A program made the translations under genes and the position numbers. Under the pieces are notes generated by a model. It searched no databases. It saw only the letters and a list, made by a program, of their open reading frames with translations, and was not told the DNA's origin. This document shows, one piece after another, positions 7,673-14,507 of a stretch of DNA of 19,461 bases (position 1 is the first letter of the stretch; every line of letters begins with the position of its first letter). The DNA comes from Clostridia bacterium (GTDB lineage Bacteria > Bacillota > Clostridia > Christensenellales > CAG-917): NCBI GenBank assembly GCA_900754695.1, contig CAAEDU010000032.1, positions 1 through 19,461 of the forward strand. The letters run 5' to 3'.

Positions 7673-8284
7673 ATGGAAATTGCGATCATTCTCAACTCCG
7701 GCGTGCCCGTCACACGGGAAATCGGCGCCGACAAGATCATCTGCGCGGACGGAGGCTACCGCCTGTGTCCTGTACGCCCCGACTATCTCGTGGGCGACCT
7801 CGACTCGCTCGGCAGCGCGCCCCAAGGCATACCGCTGCTCTACCACGACTCGCACAAGAACTTCACGGACGGCGAGTCCGCGGTGTATTTTGCAAAGGAA
7901 CTCGGCGCCGACCTCGTCACCCTGTACGGCGTGACGGGCGGCAGATACGACCACTTCCTCGGCAATCTTGCCGTAATGGCTCTCGCCATGAAACTGGGCA
8001 TGCGCGTGCGCTCCCTCGACGACGACGCGGAAATATACGGCGTGAGCGCGAGCCTTAACCCCGGCTTTTCATTCGACCTCGAAGCCGGCGAAACCTTCTC
8101 CATCCTGCCCTACGGCGGCGCGGCGACGGTGACGGAAGCGCGCGGCGTGGAATATCCGCTCGAAGACCTCACTCTCACTCCGACGGACACCCGCGGCGTA
8201 TCCAACGTCGCCACCGCCCCTAAGGTGACATTCCGCGTGACGGACGGCACGGTGTTCTTCATCCGCGACCTCGCATTCAGATGA
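7673..8284 (+). CDS. thiN: Thiamine pyrophosphokinase
   Basis: A 203-residue enzyme that transfers pyrophosphate from ATP to thiamine to make TPP. Diagnostic motifs are ADGG (25-28), GDLDS (41-45), the NFTDGE segment (63-68) that replaces the usual KDxTD-type loop, GGRYDH (89-94) and the C-terminal thiamine-site TRGVSN (173-178). The length is typical of the Bacillota form. The ATG at 7673 is chosen because AGGA (7663-7666) lies 6 bases upstream. An in-frame GTG at 7604 would add 23 unlike-family residues and lies inside a small hairpin (7597-7611). It is convergent with the thiamine transporter gene, so import and activation of the same vitamin sit side by side. Confidence 0.93.
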   Translation: MEIAIILNSGVPVTREIGADKIICADGGYRLCPVRPDYLVGDLDSLGSAPQGIPLLYHDSHKNFTDGESAVYFAKELGADLVTLYGVTGGRYDHFLGNLAVMALAMKLGMRVRSLDDDAEIYGVSASLNPGFSFDLEAGETFSILPYGGAATVTEARGVEYPLEDLTLTPTDTRGVSNVATAPKVTFRVTDGTVFFIRDLAFR

Positions 8285-8330
8285 GCGCGCATGCGCTGCA
8301 CCGCAAAACCAGCTAAAAACATATTTTAAC

Positions 8331-8360
8331 TTGACATTATCAAAAAACAAACCATATTTT
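8331..8360 (+). promoter_or_regulatory. Promoter-like sequence in the thiN/thiT convergent gap
   Basis: A perfect TTGACA (8331-8336) is followed after 18 bases by TATTTT (8355-8360). No coding frame follows before the convergent thiT gene; instead an 18-bp hairpin starts ten bases downstream. It could drive a short RNA or be chance in an AT-rich patch. Confidence 0.35.
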
Positions 8361-8369
8361 GTGCAATAA

Positions 8370-8408
8370 TATATCGGCGCGGGGGTGCAACACTCCCGCG
8401 CCGATATA
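8370..8408. other. 18-bp hairpin between thiN and thiT
   Basis: TATATCGGCGCGGG (8370-8383) pairs perfectly with CCCGCGCCGATATA (8395-8408), and the stem continues GGTG/CACT with one G-U pair to a three-base loop. The plus side lacks a U-run. It could be a transcript-end hairpin for thiN or part of a small RNA. Confidence 0.5.
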
Positions 8409-8412
8409 CAGC

Positions 8413-8440
8413 GAAAGACGCCGCTCATGCGGCGTCTTTC
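8413..8440. terminator. Bidirectional terminator between thiN and thiT
   Basis: GAAAGACGCCGC (8413-8424) and GCGGCGTCTTTC (8429-8440) form a perfect 12-bp stem with a TCAT loop. The A-rich left arm and T-rich right arm let it work in both directions, which fits the two convergent genes. Confidence 0.7.
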
Positions 8441-8468
8441 ACTAAGGAAAAATGCAGGTTGCACGGAA

Positions 8469-9770
8469 TCAGACAAACCCTTTGCTGTCGTCGGAACCTC
8501 TCCCGTCTTCCGCATGGGAACCGCTGTCGTGGGTGTAGACATCGTCCTCGTCGGAGAAGTCGTCCTCCACGCCTTTGGCGGGCTGGACGGCGATGTCCAT
8601 CTGTCTGCGGAAGGCGCGGGAGAGGAAGAGAAGGATGCCCGCCGCAAGGTCTATGGCGAGGTCCACCATGGTGAAGGAGTTGTACGCCGCACTGTAAGCG
8701 AAGAAGGAGCTTGCGGTGTCGGGAGCATCCGCACCGAATGCAAACGTACCCGAGCAGATGTGGCAAGCATAGCGCAGCACGACGGCGATGACGGCGCCGA
8801 CGATGAACGCCGCGAGCTTATTCTTTTTGAGCGGAGTACGCTCGAAGAAGATGCCGCTTGCCGAGATCATGCCGAATGCGAGCGGATAGTCCAGCAGGAA
8901 TTGCAGCGGATGGATGATGTAGGTGTCCTGGAGCGCTTGCAGGAAGCCGTAAATGAGGCAGACCATCACACCTCTGCGGGTGCCGAACATCGCGCAATAG
9001 ATCATGAGGGGCAGGAGGCTCGCGAACGTCACGCTGCCGCCCTGGGGGAGTTTGACGAAACGCGCATAGGAGAGGGCGAAGGACATCGCGATGGCGATGG
9101 CGCCGTACACTATGGCTCTGGTGTTGTTGACTTCCCTCTTTTTGCCCAGGATGAAGATGCCGATCATGATGAGGACGCCGATGACGACGGACACAATGAG
9201 TCCCGTCTGCGACATATCGGCGGAATACCACTCCGACCAGCTGCTCTCGAAGTTGCGGCTCATGAGGACCATGGCGGCTATGAACGCCGCGAGCAGTCCC
9301 GCACCGGTGATGACCGCCGCCACTTTGACGGCAAACTTGTTGAAGAAGGACGCGATGCCCATAAGGCAGCCGCCGCCTATCGCTATGCACACGAAAGCAA
9401 GGATGGGCTTGAAGGTGGCATCGGGCACGCCGCCCTCGTAGTTGTTGATCTGATAAAACTCCACGGTCGCCATAAAGACCGTCGCCATTATGGCAAGCCC
9501 CGCGACCACGCCGAACGCGACTTTGGCGTAATCTTTGAGCCTGTCACGCTTGAAACGGTACATCAAAAGGGCAACGGCAAGTCCGAGGACGGCAAGTGCC
9601 ACCACGGTGTAAAGGATGGCGAAACCGAGCTGGGAACTCAATCCGTCGAAAAGAGTCTTGATCGCTTCCGAGATCTTCTCGTCCACCGCGCCCTGCACGG
9701 CTTCACCGGCACCAGCGATGATCTCGTCCGGCGTAGGCCCTTCCGCCGACGCCAACAAAAGGTTGATCAT
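8469..9770 (-). CDS. thiT: ThiT-type thiamine transporter with a long N-terminal membrane extension
   Basis: A 433-residue membrane protein. Residues ~215-390 match the ECF-transporter substrate-binding subunit ThiT: GGSVTFASLLPL (244-255), an IHPLQFLLDYPLAF segment (286-299) and RYACHICSG (333-341). ThiT pairs with a shared energising module (EcfA/EcfT), which is not in this window. Ordinary ThiT is about 180-200 residues; here ~210 residues precede it, with about five extra helices (48-72, 84-106, 122-143, 149-170, 189-210). The C-terminus is acidic and Asp/Ser-rich. The RBS GGAGG is 8 bases upstream of the ATG. Expression is almost certainly TPP-controlled, since a TPP riboswitch and attenuator lie upstream. 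The role of the extension is unknown. Confidence 0.88.
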   Translation of the reverse strand: MINLLLASAEGPTPDEIIAGAGEAVQGAVDEKISEAIKTLFDGLSSQLGFAILYTVVALAVLGLAVALLMYRFKRDRLKDYAKVAFGVVAGLAIMATVFMATVEFYQINNYEGGVPDATFKPILAFVCIAIGGGCLMGIASFFNKFAVKVAAVITGAGLLAAFIAAMVLMSRNFESSWSEWYSADMSQTGLIVSVVIGVLIMIGIFILGKKREVNNTRAIVYGAIAIAMSFALSYARFVKLPQGGSVTFASLLPLMIYCAMFGTRRGVMVCLIYGFLQALQDTYIIHPLQFLLDYPLAFGMISASGIFFERTPLKKNKLAAFIVGAVIAVVLRYACHICSGTFAFGADAPDTASSFFAYSAAYNSFTMVDLAIDLAAGILLFLSRAFRRQMDIAVQPAKGVEDDFSDEDDVYTHDSGSHAEDGRGSDDSKGFV

Positions 9771-9814
9771 TTTTGTATCCTCCGTAAAAGAATTTCCGTC
9801 TTGCGCGGGGAATG

Positions 9815-9840
9815 AAAAACCCCGAACATATGCTCGGGGT
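9815..9840 (-). terminator. Attenuator of the TPP riboswitch
   Basis: On the minus strand, ACCCCGA pairs with TCGGGGT around an interrupted loop (9840-9819), followed by TTTTT (9819-9815), a standard intrinsic terminator between the riboswitch and the thiT start. Its first arm contains CACCCC (9841-9836), which is complementary to GGGGTG in the riboswitch (9929-9924); that pairing could serve as the antiterminator. Confidence 0.8.
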
Positions 9841-9867
9841 GTTCAACAAAAGGAATAAGGCTCGTTT

Positions 9868-9935
9868 GCTTCCTTACGCGAGGATTATCTCACAAGTTGA
9901 AGGGTATGATCTCAGCCTTTCGGCACCCCTAGCGC
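9868..9935 (-). promoter_or_regulatory. TPP riboswitch (Thi-box)
   Basis: Read on the minus strand, the conserved Thi-box blocks appear in order: CTAGGGGTGCC, a short P3, GGCTGAGA, then ACCCTTCAAC, GATAAT and CGCGTAAGGAAGC. These match the pyrimidine-sensing (CUGAGA) and pyrophosphate-sensing halves of the known TPP aptamer. It lies between a consensus promoter and a terminator ahead of thiT, so TPP binding should switch transcription off. The outer stem P1 is short (GCT/AGC). Confidence 0.92.
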
Positions 9936-9939
9936 ATTC

Positions 9940-9968
9940 ATCGTATCACCGCTCTCCCCTTCTGTCAA
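9940..9968 (-). promoter_or_regulatory. Promoter of the riboswitch-thiT transcript
   Basis: On the minus strand, TTGACA (9968-9963), a 17-base spacer and TACGAT (9945-9940), with TG one base before the -10. Transcription would begin near 9933-9935, at the very first bases of the riboswitch, so the leader carries almost nothing else upstream. Confidence 0.7.
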
Positions 9969-10045
9969 GCGGGAATCCGCATTATTTCGCTCCCTCGTCC
10001 GCAAAAGGTTCCGAAACGGCCGTCCGCCCAAATCCTTCAAAACGG

Positions 10046-10075
10046 TTGCGCTCGCGCGCGCGTCCATTGTATAAT
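10046..10075 (+). promoter_or_regulatory. Promoter of mscL
   Basis: TTGCGC (10046-10051), an 18-base spacer and a perfect TATAAT (10070-10075). It leaves a leader of about 95 bases before the mscL ATG. I see no riboswitch signature in that leader. Confidence 0.6.
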
Positions 10076-10177
10076 GCTTAAAGTTTTCCCGCGGCGCACG
10101 GCGCGCACCGGCAGATCATGCCCGACGGGGATAACGCGTGCCGCATCGTACACGAGAAAATTTCAGGGAGATATATC

Positions 10178-10816
10178 ATGAAAAAGTTCAAAACACCGAA
10201 GATCCTGACCGAATTCAAGGAATTCATCACCCGCGGCAACGTCATGGGGCTTGCAGTAGGCATGATCATAGGCGCCGCGTTCACCGCGATCGTCAACGCT
10301 CTCGTCAACAGCATCCTCAAACCCCTCATCAGTGCCATCCCCATCGGCGACGGCATCAGCGGACTCATCACCATGCTCGTTCCCCGCACCACCGAAGGCG
10401 TGGAGATCGCAATGAGCGAGTTCAATGCCAACCCCGCGCTTGCCGACCTCGCCAAGTCCGTCTACATCGACTGGGGCGCTTTCATCATGGCGATCATCAC
10501 CTTCCTTCTCACCGCGCTGGTGCTCTTCTTCATCCTGAAAGCCATCGCCACCGCACAGAAAGGGTTCGGCGGTCTCAAGGGCGAACTCGGTCTGCTCTCC
10601 TCCGACGAAGCGGAACAGCTCCGCAAAGAGGGCAAGAGCCGCAAGGAGATCAAAGCCATCCTCGAGCAGCGCGCAGCCGAGAAGAAGGCGGCGGAGGAAG
10701 CCGCAGCAGCCGCAGTCAAGCCCGAAACCACCGACGACCTGCTCCGCGAGATCCGCGACCTTCTGCGTGCACAAGCCGCAGCAGCTGCCGAAAGCAAGAC
10801 CTCGGCAGAAGAGTAA
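10178..10816 (+). CDS. mscL: Large-conductance mechanosensitive channel MscL
   Basis: A 212-residue MscL, the emergency valve opened by high membrane tension. TM1 (about 21-47) carries the family core RGNVMGLAVGMIIGAAF, and TM2 is about 99-123. The extracellular loop 48-98 includes DWGAFI at its end. Typical MscL is ~130-150 residues. Here the C-terminal cytoplasmic part is longer: an inserted basic-acidic, Ala/Glu-rich coiled-coil-like stretch (about 140-180) lies before the usual final helix TTDDLLREIRDLL (184-196). The ATG at 10178 is chosen because AGGGAG lies 7 bases upstream and family proteins begin here; an in-frame ATG at 10118 would add 20 unlike-family residues without an RBS. Confidence 0.95.
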   Translation: MKKFKTPKILTEFKEFITRGNVMGLAVGMIIGAAFTAIVNALVNSILKPLISAIPIGDGISGLITMLVPRTTEGVEIAMSEFNANPALADLAKSVYIDWGAFIMAIITFLLTALVLFFILKAIATAQKGFGGLKGELGLLSSDEAEQLRKEGKSRKEIKAILEQRAAEKKAAEEAAAAAVKPETTDDLLREIRDLLRAQAAAAAESKTSAEE

Positions 10817-10838
10817 GTCCCGCAAAACGAGCGATACG

Positions 10839-10900
10839 AAGTCCGCACCTCAACGCACCGGAGCACGCGCAAGCGTCCCGCCGCGCCGGGGTGCGGACTT
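10839..10900 (+). terminator. Long hairpin downstream of mscL
   Basis: AAGTCCGCACC (10839-10849) pairs perfectly with GGTGCGGACTT (10890-10900). Inside, shorter GC helices alternate with small internal loops and end in ACGC-GCAA-GCGT (10865-10876), a GNRA-type tetraloop. The stem ends in CTT without a long U-run, so termination is plausible but a stable structured RNA end is equally possible. Confidence 0.5.
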
Positions 10901-10931
10901 AGCTTAGAACCTCCTCATTTGCGCGCAACCG

Positions 10932-10960
10932 TTGCGCGCTCCGCGTAAATATGTTAGAAT
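10932..10960 (+). promoter_or_regulatory. Promoter of the ktrB-ktrA operon
   Basis: TTGCGC (10932-10937), a 17-base spacer and TAGAAT (10955-10960) preceded by TG plus one base, an extended -10. The leader to the ATG at 10988 is only ~20 bases, with GGAGAGG as RBS, leaving no room for a c-di-AMP riboswitch. Confidence 0.6.
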
Positions 10961-10987
10961 GAGGCGGAACGGGAGAGGATCCATAAT

Positions 10988-12379
10988 ATGATACCTGCTG
11001 ATCCTGCCGTTGTGGCTGAGAAACCTCAACGGCGCAAATTGAAGTGGAAACCGTCCACAATGCAGATCCTGGTGCTGGGTTATCTCGGCATCATTTTGGT
11101 GGGGACGTTTTTCCTTTGCCTGCCCATTTCGGCAAAGAACGGCGGCTGGACCGCCTTCATCGACTCTCTGCTCGTCGCCACATCCGCCACCTGCGTGACC
11201 GGTCTCATCACCGTGGACACCTTCCTGCATTGGACGACTTTCGGACAGATCGTCGTGCTGCTGCTCATACAGATAGGCGGCTTGGGCTTCATGACCTTCG
11301 TCACCCTGTTCTCCTTCGCTCTCGGGAGAAGGATAGGGCTTTTCGAGCGTACCCTCATCGCGCAGTCCGCGGGCAGTTTCACTAAGGGCGGCATCCTCAA
11401 ACTCATCAAACGCATCCTCTTCTTCACCTTCGCGGTGGAGATCGCGGGAGCGTGCATCCTCATGCTCCGCTTCGTGCCCGAGTTCGGCGGGAGAGGCGTA
11501 TGGTTCGCCGTCTTCCACTCCGTCTCCGCGTTCTGCAACGCGGGCTTCGACCTCATGGGCATAAAGGGCACGCCGTTCGCCTCCCTCACGACTTACAGCG
11601 GCGACTGGGTGGTCAACCTCACCATCTGCGCCCTCATCCTCATCGGCGGCATGGGCTACGTGGTGTGGAGCGACATCTGGGACAAGCGCTTCCGTTACAG
11701 ACAATATCGCCTGCACACCCGCATCGTGCTGTGGGCGACTCTCATCCTCGTCTTCCTGCCCGCGCTCCTCCTCTTCGCATTCGAACAGGGCGGGACGGTG
11801 CTGGAAGGCAAGAGCGCAGCGGAAAGCTTCCTCATCTGCCTCTTCCAGGCTGTCACCCCGAGGACGGCGGGCTTCAACACCGTCCCCATCGCAGAGTTGT
11901 CGGACAGCAGTGTGCTGCTCATCCAGATCCTGATGTTCATCGGCGGCAACAGCGGTTCGACTGCGGGCGGCGTGAAAGTCACCACCATGGTGGTCATACT
12001 CTTCGGACTCTACTCTTCCGTGCGCGGACATAAGGACATCGTCATCGGCAAGCGCTCGCTCGACCTCTCGCTCGCAAAGCAGGCAATGTCCCTCTTCACC
12101 ATCTACCTCATCTTCGTGCTCACCGCGACGCTCATCATCTGCGCCATCGAGCCGCCGGAGGTCACCCTCAGGGACGTCTCCTTCGAGTGCGTCTCCGCGA
12201 TCGCGACCGTGGGTCTCACCACGGGCATAACGCCGGGTCTCCACGCCGCGTCCAAGTTCATCGTGACTCTTCTGATGTTCGCGGGCAGGCTCGGAGTGCT
12301 CACCCTTGCGTCGGCTATGATGACGAGCAAAGTGCAGCCCAACATCAAACGCCCGACGGAAAAAATATTGATAGGCTGA
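10988..12379 (+). CDS. ktrB: Potassium uptake channel subunit, TrkH/KtrB family
   Basis: A 463-residue integral membrane protein built of four M1-P-M2 repeats that form a K+ (or Na+/K+) uptake pore. All four selectivity loops with their conserved Gly are readable: ATCVTGL (67-73), SAFCNAGF, TPRTAGF and AIATVGL. A basic cytosolic N-terminus (RRKLKW, 15-20) precedes the first helix. The length is nearer KtrB (~445) than TrkH (~480). It is followed after 34 bases by the RCK regulatory subunit, the usual two-gene arrangement. Together with MscS and MscL in the same window it points to turgor control. Confidence 0.95.
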   Translation: MIPADPAVVAEKPQRRKLKWKPSTMQILVLGYLGIILVGTFFLCLPISAKNGGWTAFIDSLLVATSATCVTGLITVDTFLHWTTFGQIVVLLLIQIGGLGFMTFVTLFSFALGRRIGLFERTLIAQSAGSFTKGGILKLIKRILFFTFAVEIAGACILMLRFVPEFGGRGVWFAVFHSVSAFCNAGFDLMGIKGTPFASLTTYSGDWVVNLTICALILIGGMGYVVWSDIWDKRFRYRQYRLHTRIVLWATLILVFLPALLLFAFEQGGTVLEGKSAAESFLICLFQAVTPRTAGFNTVPIAELSDSSVLLIQILMFIGGNSGSTAGGVKVTTMVVILFGLYSSVRGHKDIVIGKRSLDLSLAKQAMSLFTIYLIFVLTATLIICAIEPPEVTLRDVSFECVSAIATVGLTTGITPGLHAASKFIVTLLMFAGRLGVLTLASAMMTSKVQPNIKRPTEKILIG

Positions 12380-12413
12380 TCCGCCGCAGACCGTATGCGG
12401 CAAAGGAGATAAT

Positions 12414-13055
12414 ATGAAATCCATTCTTGTCATAGGCATGGGACGCTTCGGCACCTACCTCGCCCTCAAACTCACGGAGCTCGGCAATCAGGTCATGATC
12501 GCCGACAAGAACGAGGACACCGTCAACCGCCTCGCCCACAACTTCACGGACGCAGTCATCGGCGATTGCAGCCACGAGGAAGTGCTGGCGGAGATCGGCG
12601 TCAACAACTTCGACATCTGCTTCGTCACCATGGGCGAGAGCTTCCAGGCGTCGCTCGAAGTCACTTCCCTCCTTAAAGACATGGGCGCGAAACACGTCGT
12701 CTCCATGTCGGGCAGCGAGATCCAGAGCAAATTCCTGCTCCGCAACGGCGCCGACGAGGTCGTCTACCCCGAAAAGGACCTCGCCTTCAAGACCGCGGTG
12801 AGATACAACGCGGACAACATCTTCGACTTTATACAGCTCGGCGCCGACTACGGCGTGTTCGAGATCAAAGTCCCCGAAGAGTGGACGGGCAAAAACCTCG
12901 TGGACGCCAACGTCCGCAAGGAGTACGGGCTCAACGTCCTCGCCATCAAACACGGCAACTCCGTCGCCCTCGCCACCAGCGACTACGTCTTCCGCGCCGA
13001 CGACCATGTCATCGTGGCGGGCGCCTTCCGCAACGTCGACCGCCTGCAACGCTGA
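12414..13055 (+). CDS. ktrA: Potassium uptake regulatory subunit, TrkA/KtrA (RCK) family
   Basis: A 213-residue cytosolic protein with one RCK_N Rossmann domain (1-~135) and one RCK_C domain (~140-213), the single-copy layout of KtrA. The nucleotide-binding loop is G8-M-G10-R-F-G13, with an acidic residue (D31) at the end of the second strand. It forms a ring on the cytosolic side of KtrB and gates it in response to ATP/ADP or NAD(H); the RCK_C domain in Bacillota KtrA can bind c-di-AMP. AAAGGAG lies 6 bases before the ATG. The gene is last in its operon and followed by a strong terminator. Confidence 0.95.
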   Translation: MKSILVIGMGRFGTYLALKLTELGNQVMIADKNEDTVNRLAHNFTDAVIGDCSHEEVLAEIGVNNFDICFVTMGESFQASLEVTSLLKDMGAKHVVSMSGSEIQSKFLLRNGADEVVYPEKDLAFKTAVRYNADNIFDFIQLGADYGVFEIKVPEEWTGKNLVDANVRKEYGLNVLAIKHGNSVALATSDYVFRADDHVIVAGAFRNVDRLQR

Positions 13056-13097
13056 CCTTCCGCACGACATCCGTCTCAACTCTTGATGACCGTTCAA

Positions 13098-13128
13098 AGC
13101 CACCGGCAACGCCGGTGGCTCTTCTTTC
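13098..13128 (+). terminator. Terminator of ktrB-ktrA
   Basis: AGCCACCGGC (13098-13107), AAC loop, GCCGGTGGCT (13111-13120), then TCTTCTTT. A textbook intrinsic terminator. Confidence 0.9.
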
Positions 13129-13316
13129 CCCTCTCCCGCCACAGGGTATCCCGCGCCTCTCTCCCTCTCCCCTTTCCTCTCCGTCTCGCAATATTCTGAG
13201 CCGCCACAACCACCGCCCCGCAATGCGATGATTTTATATTTGCCGCTACTCTGCCACTACCTTCTGCAAACGCTATTTGTTCTTTATATTTTGAGTCGCA
13301 TTTAAAACGCCTCCTA

Positions 13317-13345
13317 TTGACAATGGGTGATTTTTGTCCCATACT
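13317..13345 (+). promoter_or_regulatory. Promoter with internal dyad before the nuclease-like gene
   Basis: TTGACA (13317-13322), a 17-base spacer and CATACT (13340-13345); a perfect TATAAT also lies at 13352-13357 but without a matching -35. Between the boxes ATGGG (13323-13327) and CCCAT (13338-13342) form a dyad that would fit a repressor operator. Confidence 0.5.
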
Positions 13346-13395
13346 CAATGTTATAATAGGTATAAATGCATTAACAGAAATAGGAGTGGCAGAAG

Positions 13396-14433
13396 ATGGA
13401 TGCAAAAGATAAATGGAAGATAATAGCAGCGGACTACGCCCAAATGCGATTGGCTGGCGAGAACGCAGTCCAAGCAAAATGGGAACTCTATTGCAGTGAA
13501 TTGTTAGGATACAGTCGGTTACGGCAAGAAATAAGGCCGCAAGAAAGAATGAGGCTAGGTTCGCACGATCGTCTTATTGCCGATATAGCCATATATGTCG
13601 ATTCCGATTTGAAATTCATTTTTGAACTGAAAAAATACAACAAAACTCTGGACCGGGGCATCGAAGAGCAACTGATCAGTTACTTGAAACAGTCTAATTG
13701 CGAAGTCGGTGTTTTAATATACGACCATGTCTGTGTCGTTGTATACGATTATGCCAAGAACAAAGCCAAATCCTTAGAAATTGAGTTCACAGCGAACAAT
13801 TCCGATGGTATTGAGTTTATCCGACATTTTCAAAAACATGATTTCGACCGCAACTCAATCGAAAAATGGATAGATGATAAATGTCAACACGCGGAAAGCA
13901 TCAAAATGATTCAATCCGAACTCGATGAAAACGGAACAACTCTTATTCAAGAATTGCTCATAACCCACTACCGTAAAAGTTTTTCGGAAAATGAAATTCT
14001 TGAAGCAATACAAAACTACGAAATAAAATGCACTCGTCGTAACATCATACAACCTCCGCCTCCGTTTTCTGAGCCTGTTCCGCAAACACATATGATGACA
14101 AGGGCTCAAGCGCGCGAACTGTTTAAGAAAAATGGTTATGACATCCATTCCCATTATACATTTGCTTCCAAAAATTCAACTTTAAATGTGTATTGGGCAA
14201 ATCCCGCCATAAGCTTTTTAAAAAATAATTGGAGTCTGGTGTTAAATGATAAATCGAAGCGAACTCTGTATTTATTCGATATCGGTGCAAATTCAATAGC
14301 GAGAGGCGAACTCAAAGAAAGAAAAGACCGCGATTCTATAGACATGAATATAATTTATGGCGACGGCCAATTCCGCGATCGTGACACCGGAATCAGCTTT
14401 AGCAGGTTTTTAACTGCCACATTAAATTACTGA
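13396..14433 (+). CDS. PD-(D/E)XK nuclease-like protein (HsdR N-terminal-type)
   Basis: A 345-residue protein with no exact name. Residues ~25-120 resemble the N-terminal nuclease domain of type I restriction subunit HsdR: helical E30, then IADIAIY with D63, then FIFELKK with E77-x-K79, then a helix with E91-Q92, the pattern of a PD-(D/E)XK metal-dependent nuclease. Unlike HsdR there is no helicase. The middle (~125-215) is helical, a PPPP linker lies near 220, and the last ~110 residues form a separate unrecognised domain. RBS AGGAG lies 9 bases before the ATG. Base use is more A+T-rich than in ktrA. It stands alone between a terminator on each side, with no modification gene beside it, so a defence or DNA-repair role is only a guess. 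Confidence 0.75.
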   Translation: MDAKDKWKIIAADYAQMRLAGENAVQAKWELYCSELLGYSRLRQEIRPQERMRLGSHDRLIADIAIYVDSDLKFIFELKKYNKTLDRGIEEQLISYLKQSNCEVGVLIYDHVCVVVYDYAKNKAKSLEIEFTANNSDGIEFIRHFQKHDFDRNSIEKWIDDKCQHAESIKMIQSELDENGTTLIQELLITHYRKSFSENEILEAIQNYEIKCTRRNIIQPPPPFSEPVPQTHMMTRAQARELFKKNGYDIHSHYTFASKNSTLNVYWANPAISFLKNNWSLVLNDKSKRTLYLFDIGANSIARGELKERKDRDSIDMNIIYGDGQFRDRDTGISFSRFLTATLNY

Positions 14434-14460
14434 CTTCAAACAGTAAACCGCTAAACAGGC

Positions 14461-14486
14461 AGAAACCCGCTTTCAAGCGGGTTTCT
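14461..14486. terminator. Bidirectional terminator between the nuclease-like gene and the accessory operon
   Basis: AGAAACCCGCTT (14461-14472) and AAGCGGGTTTCT (14475-14486) form a 12-bp stem with A-rich and T-rich outer arms. It separates two convergent transcription units. Confidence 0.85.
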
Positions 14487-14507
14487 GTCCGATCAAGCGA
14501 TGTGAAC

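Larger units (their letters stand above)
13056..13395. other. 340-base noncoding stretch marking a change in composition
   Basis: It holds the ktrA terminator (13098-13128), then a long pyrimidine-rich run on the plus strand (about 13119-13195), then A+T-rich sequence with the promoter of the next gene. I see no coding frame with an RBS. The composition shift makes it a plausible edge between core and accessory DNA, but I find no attachment-site repeat. Confidence 0.5.

Noticed and set aside
10118..10177. Upstream ATG for mscL
   Set aside because: No RBS, and MscL proteins begin at the MKKF-type start found at 10178.
10900..10990. c-di-AMP (ydaO-type) riboswitch before ktrB
   Set aside because: Such riboswitches often control potassium genes, but the promoter leaves a leader of only about 20 bases.
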